A DNA stretch of 53,977 bases from Actinomadura meyerae (GTDB taxonomy: Bacteria; Actinomycetota; Actinomycetes; Streptosporangiales; Streptosporangiaceae), in contig NZ_FZOR01000052.1 of NCBI RefSeq assembly GCF_900188445.1, forward strand, positions 1-53,977, read 5' to 3'. How positions within the stretch are numbered: the stretch's first letter is position 1; the number at the start of each line of letters is the position of its first letter. Made by a program: the position numbers and the translations under genes. Shown here in pieces: positions 25,174 through 33,441 of the stretch. Below the pieces are notes generated by a model. It saw nothing but the letters and a program-made list of their open reading frames with translations. It searched no databases and was not told the origin of the DNA.

Positions 25174-26177
25174 CCGACACGGCCAAGCGGCTGACGCAGT
25201 ACGCGCACGGCGGCGGCTGCGCCTGCAAGATCCCGCCCGGCGAGCTGGAGGACGTCGTCGCCGGCCTCACCACCGCCCCCGCCGCCCCCCACGGCGAGCT
25301 GATCGTCGGGCTGGAGACCGGCGACGACGCCGCGGTCGTCCGGCTGCCCGGCTCGCGCGGCGGGCTCGCCGCCGTCGCCACCGCCGACTTCTTCACCCCC
25401 GTCGTCGACGACCCCTACGACTGGGGGCGGATCGCCGCCGCCAACGCCCTGTCCGACGTGTACGCCGTCGGCGGGCGCCCGCTCGTCGCGGTGAACCTGC
25501 TCGCCTGGCCCCGCGAGGTGCTGCCGTTCGAGCTGGCCCGGGAGGTGCTGCGCGGCGGCCTGGACGTCGCCGCCGAGGCGGGCTGCCACGTCGGCGGCGG
25601 CCACAGCGTCGACGACCCCGAGCCCAAGTACGGCATGGCCGTCACCGGCGTCGCCGACCCCGCCGCCCTGCTCCGCAACGACACCGGCAAGCCGGGCCTG
25701 CCGCTCACCCTGACCAAGCCGCTCGGCGTCGGGGTGCTGAACAACCGGCACAAGGCGACCGGGGAGGTCTTCCCGCACGCCGTCGCGGCGATGGCCGCGC
25801 TGAACCGGGACGCCTCCGCGGCCGCGCTCGACGCGGGCGCGACCTGCGCCACCGACGTGACCGGCTTCGGGCTGCTCGGGCACCTGTACAAGCTGGCCCG
25901 CGCGTCCGGCGTCACCGCCGTGGTCGACGCCGCCGCCGTCCCGTACCTGGACGGCGCCCGCGAGTCGCTGCGCGCCGGGTACGTCAGCGGCGGCACCCGC
26001 CGCAACCTCGACTGGGTCGCCCCGCACACCGACTTCGGCGGCGCCCCCGAGGAGGACCGCCTCCTCCTCGCCGACGCGCAGACCTCCGGCGGCCTCCTCG
26101 TCGCGGGTGAGATCCCCGGCGAACCGGTCATCGGGGAGCTGGTCCCTGCGGGGCCGCACCCGCTGGTCGTCCGCTGA
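25170..26177 (+). CDS. selD: selenide, water dikinase (selenophosphate synthetase)
   Basis: 335 residues. SelD makes monoselenophosphate from selenide and ATP. The catalytic pair Cys17 and Lys20 is present in AHGGGCACKIPP, with the same numbering as the E. coli enzyme, so this SelD is not itself a selenoprotein. ATP-binding segments follow: LETGDDAAVV, VATADFFTPVVDDPYDWGRI, NALSDVYAVGG, VGGGHSVDDPEPKYG, TDVTGFGLLGHL and LADAQTSGGLL. ATG at 25170 overlaps the selB stop in ATGA. It converges on the formate dehydrogenase gene with 21 bases between the stops. Confidence 0.96.
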   Translation: MTDTAKRLTQYAHGGGCACKIPPGELEDVVAGLTTAPAAPHGELIVGLETGDDAAVVRLPGSRGGLAAVATADFFTPVVDDPYDWGRIAAANALSDVYAVGGRPLVAVNLLAWPREVLPFELAREVLRGGLDVAAEAGCHVGGGHSVDDPEPKYGMAVTGVADPAALLRNDTGKPGLPLTLTKPLGVGVLNNRHKATGEVFPHAVAAMAALNRDASAAALDAGATCATDVTGFGLLGHLYKLARASGVTAVVDAAAVPYLDGARESLRAGYVSGGTRRNLDWVAPHTDFGGAPEEDRLLLADAQTSGGLLVAGEIPGEPVIGELVPAGPHPLVVR

Positions 26178-26198
26178 ACCCCTGGACCCCCGGTCCCG

Positions 26199-29100
26199 TC
26201 AGACCTCGGTGCCCGTCTCGTCGGTGACGCCGGCCCGCCTGCGGTAGGCGCGGACCAGCTCGTCGGCGGCGGCGCCGCGCGGGCGGCGGCCCGGCCGGAT
26301 GTCGACCGACAGCGCCTTCGCCTCCTGGATGTGGGTGTTCGGGTCCAGGGACATGTGCAGCAGCTCGTTGGCGGCGTCGCCGGTGCTGTAGCCGTTCGGC
26401 CCCCAGTGGTACGGCAGGCCGATCTGGTGCATCGTGCGGCCGTCCACGACGAGCGGCTGCATCCGCTCGGTGACCAGGACGCGGGCCTCCACGACGGCGC
26501 GCGGGCTGACGATCGTCGCCCAGCCGCCGTGCTCCAGCCCGCGCTCGGCCGCGAGCTCCGGTGACACCTCGCAGAAGAACTCCGGCTGGAGCTCCGCCAG
26601 GTACGGCTGCCACCGCGACATGCCGCCCGCCGTGTGGTGCTCGGTGAGCCGGTACGTCGTCGCGACGTACGGGTAGACGGCCGCGCCCGGCGAGCCGTCG
26701 CTCGGCGCGTACCGGTTGTCGGGATGCGGCGGCAGCAGCTGCCGGACGGGGTTGCGCTGCTGCCCGTACAGCGGGTTCGTGAACGGCGACTCCTGCGGCT
26801 CGTAGTGCGCCGGCAGCGGGCCGTCCGTCAGCCCCGCCGGGACGAACAGCCACGCCTTGCCGTCCGCCTGCATGATGAACGGGTCGTCGCCCGCGAGCGC
26901 GTCCGGGCCGGTCGCGTCGCCGGGCGGCTTGTAGTCGGGCGGGCGGTCGGCGATGAAGTCCGGCACGTCGTGGCCCGTCCACTTCCCCTGCTCGGCGTCC
27001 CACCAGACGTACGCCTTGCGGTCGCTCCACGGGTTGCCGTCCTTGTCGGCGGACGCCCGGTTGTAGAGGATGCGGCGGTTGGCGGGCCACGCCCAGCCCC
27101 ACTCGGGCGCGACCCAGTGCTGGTCCTTGCCGGGCTTGCGGCGCGCGGTCTGGTTGACGCCGTCGGCGTAGCAGCCGCAGTAGATCCAGCAGCCGCACCG
27201 GGTGGACCCGTCGTCCTTCAGCTGGGTGTAGGACGACAGCGGGTTCCCGTCGGCGTCGAAGCCGTTGATCTCGGCGAGCACCGCCTCCGCGTCCGGCTCG
27301 TCGAGCGCGCCCTTGGTCGGGTAGTCCCAGGTGAGGTCGAGGATCGGCCGGTCCATCTCGTCGTCCGACGCGGCGAGCTTCTCCCGGATGATGCGACCGA
27401 GGTGGTAGGTGAACCACAGGTCGCTGCGCGCGTCGCCGGGCGGCTCCACCGCCTGGTGGTGCCACTGGAGCATCCGCTGCGTGTTGGTGAAGCTGCCGTC
27501 CTTCTCGGTGTGCGCGGCCGCGGGCAGGAAGAACACCTCGGTGCCGATGTCCTCGGTGCGCAGCTCGCCCGACTCGATCTCCGGGCCGTCCTTCCACCAG
27601 GTCGCCGACTCGATCAGCGAGAAGTCGCGGACGACGAGCCAGTCCAGGTTCGCCATCCCGAGCCGCTGGATCTTGGCGTTGGCCGACCCGACCGCCGGGT
27701 TCTCGCCCATCAGGAAGAAGCCCTTGCACACGCCGTCGATCTGCGCCATCGCCGTCTCGTACGTGCTGTGCGAGCCGGTCAGCCGCGGCAGGTAGTCGAA
27801 GCAGTAGTCGTTGTCCTCGGTCGCCGCGTCGCCCCAGTACGACTTCAGCAGGCTGACGGCGTAGGCGCGCATGTTGCCCCAGTAGCCCTTGCGCGCCGAC
27901 TCGGCCTGGACGAAGGCGTCCAGGTCCTCGTTGCTGTGCGCGTGCGGCATCGGGATGTAGCCGGGCAGCAGGTTGAACAGCGTCGGGATGTCGGTCGAGC
28001 CTTGGATGGACGCGTGGCCGCGCAGCGCCAGGATGCCGCCGCCGGGCCGCCCGATGTTGCCGAGCAGGCTCTGCAGGATGGCCGCCGTCCGGATGTACTG
28101 GACGCCGACCGTGTGCTGCGTCCAGCCCACCGCGTAGACGAACGCGGACGTCCGGTCGCGGCCCGAGTTCTCGGTGAGCATCTCGCACACCTTGCGGAAC
28201 TGGTCCTGCGGGACGCCGCAGATCCGCTCGACCATCTCCGGCGTGTAGCGCGCGTAGTGCCGCTTGAGCACCTGGAAGACGCACCGCGGATGCTCCAGGC
28301 CGGGGTCGCGCGGCGGGTGGCCCTCGCCGATCGCCGCGCCGCCGGAGCCGTGCGCCTCGCCCCGTGCCGCCTCCTCGACGGACTCGGCGGACGCCTCGGC
28401 CTCCTCGGCGGAATCGGCGCGGCCGACGCGCTCGTTGTAGGACATGTCGCGCTCGCCGGCCGCCGACTGGACCTCCATGCCCTCGTACTGCCACGTCCTG
28501 TGGTCGTAGCTCCGCGTCTCCGGGTTCAGCCCGGAGAACACGCCGTCGAGGTCCTCGGTGTCGCGGAAGTCCTCCGTCAGGATGACGGACGCGTTGGTGT
28601 ACGCGACGATGTAGTCACGGAAGTACTTGTCGTTCTCCAGGACGTAGTTGATGATCCCGCCCAGGAACGCGATGTCGCTGCCCGCCCGCAGCGGGACGTG
28701 CAGGTCCGACAGGGCGCTGGTCCGCGTGAACCGCGGGTCGACATGGATGACCGTCGCGCCGCGCGCCTTCGCCTCCATCACCCACTGGAACCCCACCGGA
28801 TGGCACTCGGCCATGTTGGAGCCCTGGATGACGATGCAGTCGGAGTTCTGCAGGTCCTGCTGGAACGTGGTCGCTCCGCCGCGCCCGAACGAGGTTCCCA
28901 GACTGGGAACGGTGGAGGAGTGTCAAACGCGGGCCTGATTCTCGATCTGCACCGCGCCGAGCGCGGTGAACAGCTTCTTGATCAGGTAGTTCTCCTCGTT
29001 GTCGAGCGTGGCCCCGCCGAGGCTCGCGACCCCGAGCGTGCGCCGCACCCGCAGCCCGTCCTGCTCCCACTGCCAGCCGTGCCGGCGCGCCTCGATCACC

Positions 29101-29489
29101 CGGTCGGCGATCATGTCCATGGCGGTGCCGAGGTCGAGCGGCTCCCAGTCGGTGCCGCCCGGCCGCCGGTACAGCACCTGCTGCCCGCGCGCGGACCCGG
29201 TGGTGAGCTGGAGCGTCGCCGAGCCCTTCGGGCACAGCCGTCCCCTGCTGACCGGCGAGTCGGGGTCGCCCTCGACCTGGGTCACCTTGCCGTCGGTGAC
29301 GTAGACGTCCTGGCCGCAGCCGACCGCGCAGTACGGGCAGACGGACTTCACGACCCGGTCGGCGGTGCTGACCCGCGCCTTGATCCGCTCGGACCCGGCG
29401 CTCTTCGCCGCCGCCCCGCGCCCGAGCGGGTCGCCGCCGGTGAACTGGCGGTAGACGGGCCATGACTCGATCCAGGTACGAACGCCCAC
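26199..29489 (-). CDS. fdhA: selenocysteine-containing formate dehydrogenase, alpha (molybdopterin) subunit
   Basis: 1096 residues when the UGA at 28925-28923 is read as Sec189. The context NQARV-Sec-HSSTVPSLG matches the active site of FdnG/FdhF-type enzymes, where Sec ligates Mo or W and formate is oxidised to CO2. Cys51, 54, 58 and 86 (CPYCAVGC, then LCPKG) bind one [4Fe-4S] cluster. Bis-MGD segments such as IQGSNMAECHPVGFQWVMEA and PYHWGPNGYSTGDAANELLH follow. There is no Tat signal, so the protein should be cytoplasmic. An Ala/Glu/Ser-rich insertion of about 60 residues lies near 337-395. GTG at 29489 follows GAGGGG. No beta or gamma subunit gene is adjacent. A bacterial SECIS hairpin follows the UGA, so the two open halves are one gene. 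Confidence 0.95.
28894..28925 (-). promoter_or_regulatory. UGA(Sec) codon with bacterial SECIS hairpin
   Basis: The in-frame UGA is at 28925-28923. On the mRNA the hairpin GTTCCCAGTCTGGGAAC (28910-28894) forms six perfect base pairs closing the loop AGUCU, with an extra A-U/G-C continuation possible. The loop G and U are bases 20 and 21 after the UGA, the same offset as the essential GU that SelB contacts in the E. coli fdhF SECIS. Confidence 0.88.
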
Positions 29490-29526
29490 GTCACACCACC
29501 CCTCACTTCGGCGCGCCGTCCACCTA

Positions 29527-29575
29527 CCCGCCGCCCGTCCCGCAAAACACCCTTCTTCGCGGGCCGGGCGGCGGG
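29527..29575 (-). terminator. terminator hairpin downstream of the secreted hydrolase
   Basis: CCCGCCGCCCG (29527-29537) pairs with CGGGCGGCGGG (29565-29575). After a one-base mismatch on each side, an inner CCCGC/GCGGG stem follows (29539-29543 with 29559-29563). It starts nine bases beyond the hydrolase stop on the minus strand and lies before the fdhA start, so it should insulate fdhA from hydrolase transcription. Confidence 0.75.
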
Positions 29576-29583
29576 CGCGGGCG

Positions 29584-31299
29584 TCATCCGGCCGCGAAGG
29601 CGGCGAGGGCCGTGGAGATCGGCTCCGGCCTCCCGTCGTTCTGCACGGCGGACGCGGTGAGCACGTCGATGTGCTGGTAGCCGGGCGCGATGACGTCGCC
29701 GGGCTGCGGGTCGGCGGCGCCGAGCCCGTCGCCCGCCTCCAGGTTGAGGACGGGGTTCGCCGCGATGCCGCCGCCGTGCACGGCGCCGTCCGCGATGCCG
29801 GGCGCGCCCGCCAGCGCGATGTCGGTGATCAGTTTGGTCGGGAAGTAGTGCTCGGTGAAGTCCAGCGGGTGCTCCGACAGGCTGCGGGCCAGCTCGGCGA
29901 TGTCGGTGACCTCCTTGCCCGCGGACGTGAACGGCTTGCCGTCCTTCGCGGTGTGACCGGGATCGTCCGGGGCGCCGATCCGGTCGTAGTTGCGCCAGGA
30001 GTAGAGCGGGCCGCCGGGCTCGTCCGGGATCGCCTTCTTGTCCGTGCCGAGCAGCCGGGCGAGGCCGCTGAGCCCGATCTCGTCGAGGTTGTTGGGGGCC
30101 GGGAACTCCTTGTCGACGATCTTCCCGCCGTCCCAGAAGCCGACGCTGGCCTGCATGAACGCGAGCGGCTCGGAGTTGTCGTCCAGCAGCCCGCCGAGCG
30201 CGGCGGCGTTGGTGAACCGGAAGTCCTTCACGGACGGGGAGCCCGTGAGGAAGGTCGGGTAGTCCTTGGAGAACAGCAGCCGGTACGTCATGTCCTGGTT
30301 GAACCCGGACGGGACGTACGTCGCGAGGTCGGAGAGGCCGCCCGGGTCGAGGTTGGCGGCGAGGCCGGCGATGGACAGCAGGTTCATCGTCTCGGTGTTG
30401 ACCACGGCCGGGGCCGACAGCGCGCGCGGCACCAGTCCGGTCTCCAGCCCGGCCTGGACGGCGCCCGCGCCGAACTCCACGAGCGGGACCCATTCCGCCG
30501 GGGTTTCGCCGCCCAGGCCCGGGAGCCCCTTCGCGATGCGGGTGTCGAGCGCGAAGTAGCCGGAGCACTGGTTGTACCCGGCGTCGCCGGTGGTGGCGGG
30601 ATTCCCGTCGAAGTCCCACTCGGCGAAGTACGCCGTCAGGACGCCGCCGAGCGAGTGGCCGCCGCACATCATCCGGCGCTTGCGCTCCGCCTGGTCGGGC
30701 AGCTCACGTGCCATCAGGTCGTACTGGTCGCGGACGGTCTGCGCCAGCCCGACCGTCTGGAGCCACTTCACCTGGTCGTTGGTCTGGTAGCCGGCGAACG
30801 TGCGGCCGTCGACCTCCTTCTGCCGGTAGTAGTAGTCGACGGCGAGGTGCACGTCCTTCGCCTTCAGGCCGGCCAGGACGCCGGTGCGGTCCTCCAGGCA
30901 GTTGGAGCGCCGGTCGAGCGCCCAGAACTCGATGTGCCGCCCGCTCTTCGCCGCCGCCGACACGGTGTTGCGGGCGACGCTGTCGAACGCGCCCGCGCCC
31001 TCGAAGATGCCGGGCTGCGCGACCAGGATCTTGTCGGCGCGGGCCGACTCGGCGGGCCCGTCCTTGTGCCGGAACCGCAGGTAGGACAGCCAGTCGCAGG
31101 CTTCGGGGCGCGGGCCGGCGGCGGCGGGCAGCGGCACCCTGACCCGCACCACCGACTCGGCGACGTCGGTGACCGGCGAACCGGACGCCACCGGCGTCTC
31201 GGACCTGTCGGCCTCGCGCGCGCCGACCGGCCCGGCCGCAGCGCCGAGCACGAGGAGGGACGCGGCGAGGGCCGTCAGGGGGAGTGGGGGTCGCCCCAT
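29584..31299 (-). CDS. secreted alpha/beta-hydrolase (lipase-like)
   Basis: 571 residues. A signal peptide (MGRPPLPLTALAASLLVLGA, cleavage after an Ala/Gly stretch near residue 28) precedes a hydrolase domain. The nucleophile elbow is GGHSLGGVLTAYF with Ser216. Upstream is KILVAQPGIFEGAGAFDSVA, and several paired Cys residues fit an extracellular protein. A late His candidate is in PGDVIAPGYQHIDVLTASA, a typical C-terminal GYxHID catalytic context. ATG at 31299 is preferred to the adjacent in-frame GTG at 31302, since AAGGAG is six bases from the ATG but only three from the GTG. Esterase or lipase activity is likely but unproven. A strong hairpin follows the stop. Confidence 0.82.
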   Translation of the reverse strand: MGRPPLPLTALAASLLVLGAAAGPVGAREADRSETPVASGSPVTDVAESVVRVRVPLPAAAGPRPEACDWLSYLRFRHKDGPAESARADKILVAQPGIFEGAGAFDSVARNTVSAAAKSGRHIEFWALDRRSNCLEDRTGVLAGLKAKDVHLAVDYYYRQKEVDGRTFAGYQTNDQVKWLQTVGLAQTVRDQYDLMARELPDQAERKRRMMCGGHSLGGVLTAYFAEWDFDGNPATTGDAGYNQCSGYFALDTRIAKGLPGLGGETPAEWVPLVEFGAGAVQAGLETGLVPRALSAPAVVNTETMNLLSIAGLAANLDPGGLSDLATYVPSGFNQDMTYRLLFSKDYPTFLTGSPSVKDFRFTNAAALGGLLDDNSEPLAFMQASVGFWDGGKIVDKEFPAPNNLDEIGLSGLARLLGTDKKAIPDEPGGPLYSWRNYDRIGAPDDPGHTAKDGKPFTSAGKEVTDIAELARSLSEHPLDFTEHYFPTKLITDIALAGAPGIADGAVHGGGIAANPVLNLEAGDGLGAADPQPGDVIAPGYQHIDVLTASAVQNDGRPEPISTALAAFAAG

Positions 31300-31437
31300 C
31301 ACGGGCTCCTTCCGGAGGTGATCGGTAACAGGGCAACAATGAACCCGTCGATCTCCCGACGACAGTCGCTCCTTCGCACAATTTCCGCGGTGGCCTTGTC
31401 CGGCCGCGACAAACCGATCAGGCGAGCCCGGCCAGGG

Positions 31438-31471
31438 CCGGTCAGGGGAGGACGCCGGTCAGGGGAGGACG
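31438..31471. repeat. 17-bp tandem duplication across a stop codon
   Basis: CCGGTCAGGGGAGGACG occurs twice in perfect tandem (31438-31454 and 31455-31471). On the minus strand the upstream copy encodes the final Val-Leu-Pro and the TGA stop of the SCO6745-like protein, and the second copy repeats the same codons and stop in the 3' untranslated region. Confidence 0.9.
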
Positions 31472-32223
31472 GCCGCGCCCGCCTTCGCGACCAGGCCGGC
31501 GAACTCGGCGCGCTCGGACGGCGACAGCGCCCGCTCGTACACCGCGGCGGACAGCCGGTCGGTGATCTCCTCGGCCTCGGCCAGCCGGGGCTTGAGCGCG
31601 GTGCAGTCGGGGAACCCGCCCTGCCACCCGCAGAACTTCGCCTTGCCCTCGCCCTCGTTGGTGAGGACGGCCTCCAGCGGGGTCAGCCCGACCGCCGTCG
31701 TCGCGACCAGGTGCATCCCGCCGCGCAGCTCGCGCAGCACCTGGAGCGCCTGCACCAGGCGGCCGGGGCCGGGATCGGGCCGCGGCTCGGCGCGCCAGCC
31801 GCAGAAGAGCGGCAGGCCCGCGCCGTCGGCCGCGTCCGCGACCCGCTCGGCCAGCTCGCATAGGCGCTGGTCATGGGGGACGCGCTCCTCGGCCCAGGCC
31901 GTGAACGCGCGCGCGTACCGCCGCGCGGCCTCCCGCGCCCCCGCGACCGCGACACCCTCGTCCCACATGGCCCGGACGACGCCCGGCTCGAAGAAGCCCA
32001 GCGCGGACCACGCCACGCTCCCGTCGACGTCCCCGAGCACCCCGGCGCGCCCGGCGAAGTAGAACGCGAACGGGTTGGCGTACCCGAGCCGGGTGCCGTG
32101 CTCGGAGACGGCCGGGTCCAGCATCCACTTCGAGCCGATGTCGTGGATGGTCGTGTCGGCGGCGCGCACGGTCTCGGCGGCGCTCAGCTCCGTCTGGTCC
32201 GTCAGGTCCGGCTGGTCCGTCAT
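31459..32223 (-). CDS. SCO6745-like conserved actinobacterial protein
   Basis: 254 residues, mostly alpha-helical. It resembles the SCO6745 family of uncharacterised actinobacterial proteins, with conserved-looking segments YANPFAFYFAGRAGVLGDV, FFEPGVVRAMWDEG and GGMHLVATTAVGLTPLEAVL followed by FCGWQGGFPD. No catalytic motif is visible and the family has no established function that I know of. ATG at 32223 begins with a short Asp/Gln/Thr-rich stretch. The last codons and stop are duplicated in a 17-bp tandem repeat. It lies 40 bases downstream of the tandem Lrp/AsnC regulator on the same strand and may be co-transcribed with it. Confidence 0.65.
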   Translation of the reverse strand: MTDQPDLTDQTELSAAETVRAADTTIHDIGSKWMLDPAVSEHGTRLGYANPFAFYFAGRAGVLGDVDGSVAWSALGFFEPGVVRAMWDEGVAVAGAREAARRYARAFTAWAEERVPHDQRLCELAERVADAADGAGLPLFCGWRAEPRPDPGPGRLVQALQVLRELRGGMHLVATTAVGLTPLEAVLTNEGEGKAKFCGWQGGFPDCTALKPRLAEAEEITDRLSAAVYERALSPSERAEFAGLVAKAGAAVLP

Positions 32224-32263
32224 GGGGGCTCCTCGCGTTCGGGGGCGACCGGTAAGCGGGAGG

Positions 32264-33370
32264 TTACCCGGCGGCCGGTGGGCCGGGGCGGGCAGGGGAG
32301 GGCCGCTCGCCCGTGCGCAGCCGGGCCACGAGCGCCGCCTGCTCGTCCTCGGTGCCGGGGTCGTCCCACGTCCAGAACGGCACGGTCCGCAGGTGCCGGC
32401 CGCGCGGGTCGAGGAGCTGGCCCGCCAGCTTCAGCTGCCACAGCGCCACCGCCCGGTCGGCCACGGTGAGCCGCGGGAAGCGCCGCCGCAGCCCGGCCTC
32501 GAACGACTGCACGTGCTCCACCGAGCGCAGCCACACGGCGAACAGCAGGTTGTGCGGGCCGGACAGCGACGCGCACATGCGGGTCTCCCGCATGCCCGCG
32601 AGTTTCCCGGCGACCTGCGCCACCTCGTCCGGCGGCGTGGTCGCCCACAGGTAGACCGTGACCGGCCAGCCCGACGCCGACCGGGCGACCTCGCACCGGT
32701 ACACCAGCGCCCCGCCCCGGTGCAGGCGGGCGAGCCGCCGCCGGACGGTCGTCGGGCTGAGCCCGCTGCCCTCGGCGAGCCGCGCGACCGGCAGGCGGCA
32801 GTCGCGCACCAGCAGCCGCACCAGGTCCTCGTCTCCCGGCCGCAGTGCCCAGTCGCCCGTGCCGCGCTCGGGGGCGCCGACCAGGAGGTCCCGCTGGGAC
32901 TGGTCGAGCCGGTCCAGCCGCCACCGGCTGCCCTCGGCGTGCAGGGTCGTGGCGAGCTGGGTCCGGGTCGCGATGACGCCCGCCAGCCGACCGACCCGGA
33001 AGCCCACGTACCGGGCCAGCTCGGCGTTGTCGCGCAGCACCACCGTCATGATCAGGTCCCGGCCGCCGGTGACGTGCTCCAGGTTGAACACGTGCGGGTC
33101 CTCGGCGAGCTCGGCGGCCACCGCGTGCAGCCGGCCGGGCGCGCAGTCCACCTCGATGAACGCGACGACGGGCGTCATCCAGTCGACCGACGCCGGGAAG
33201 CAGGTCAGCCAGGCCAGGCCGGACGCGGTCAGCCGCGCCCAGCGGCGGGCGGCGGTCGAGGCGTCCACCCCGAGGGCGGCGCCGATGCGCCGCCAGTCGG
33301 CGCGCGGCGCGGTCTGGAGCGCGGTGACGAGCAGGTGGTCCAGCTCGTCCAGCTCGGCTGATGCGTGCAT
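32264..33370 (-). CDS. Lrp/AsnC-type regulator with two tandem modules
   Basis: 368 residues, about twice the usual Lrp length. The first helix-turn-helix (DELDHLLVTALQTAPRADW, GAALGVDASTAARRWARL) is followed by a RAM-like ligand domain (FIEVDCAPGRLHAVAAELAE, VTGGRDLIMTVVL). The second helix-turn-helix (DEDLVRLLVRDCRLPVARLA, GLSPTTVRRRLARLHRGG) is followed by a second RAM-like region (LSGPHNLLFAVWLRSVEHV). The basic C-terminal tail is disordered. Such duplicated AsnC proteins are frequent in actinomycetes. It is divergent from the M20 amidohydrolase with 71 bases between starts, and a perfect GGTGCG-ATC-CGCACC palindrome lies before the hydrolase start, so it probably controls the M20/MFS pair. 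Confidence 0.88.
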   Translation of the reverse strand: MHASAELDELDHLLVTALQTAPRADWRRIGAALGVDASTAARRWARLTASGLAWLTCFPASVDWMTPVVAFIEVDCAPGRLHAVAAELAEDPHVFNLEHVTGGRDLIMTVVLRDNAELARYVGFRVGRLAGVIATRTQLATTLHAEGSRWRLDRLDQSQRDLLVGAPERGTGDWALRPGDEDLVRLLVRDCRLPVARLAEGSGLSPTTVRRRLARLHRGGALVYRCEVARSASGWPVTVYLWATTPPDEVAQVAGKLAGMRETRMCASLSGPHNLLFAVWLRSVEHVQSFEAGLRRRFPRLTVADRAVALWQLKLAGQLLDPRGRHLRTVPFWTWDDPGTEDEQAALVARLRTGERPSPARPGPPAAG

Positions 33371-33417
33371 TCGATCGGGCTCTTCTGGCGGATACCGGCA
33401 TGTCAGCGGTGATGAAA

Positions 33418-33432
33418 GGTGCGATCCGCACC
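33418..33432. promoter_or_regulatory. palindrome between lrp-like gene and M20 amidohydrolase
   Basis: GGTGCG-ATC-CGCACC is a perfect dyad of 6-bp arms ending ten bases before the ATG at 33442, in the short divergent region. It is a likely operator for the tandem AsnC regulator. Its position requires the start at 33442 or transcription starting upstream of it. Confidence 0.5.
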
Positions 33433-33441
33433 ATACCTGCC

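Noticed and set aside
28923..28925. Nonsense mutation splitting the formate dehydrogenase into a pseudogene
   Set aside because: The UGA is at the known Sec position, is followed by a SECIS-like hairpin at the correct offset, both sides keep full family similarity, and selABD is adjacent.
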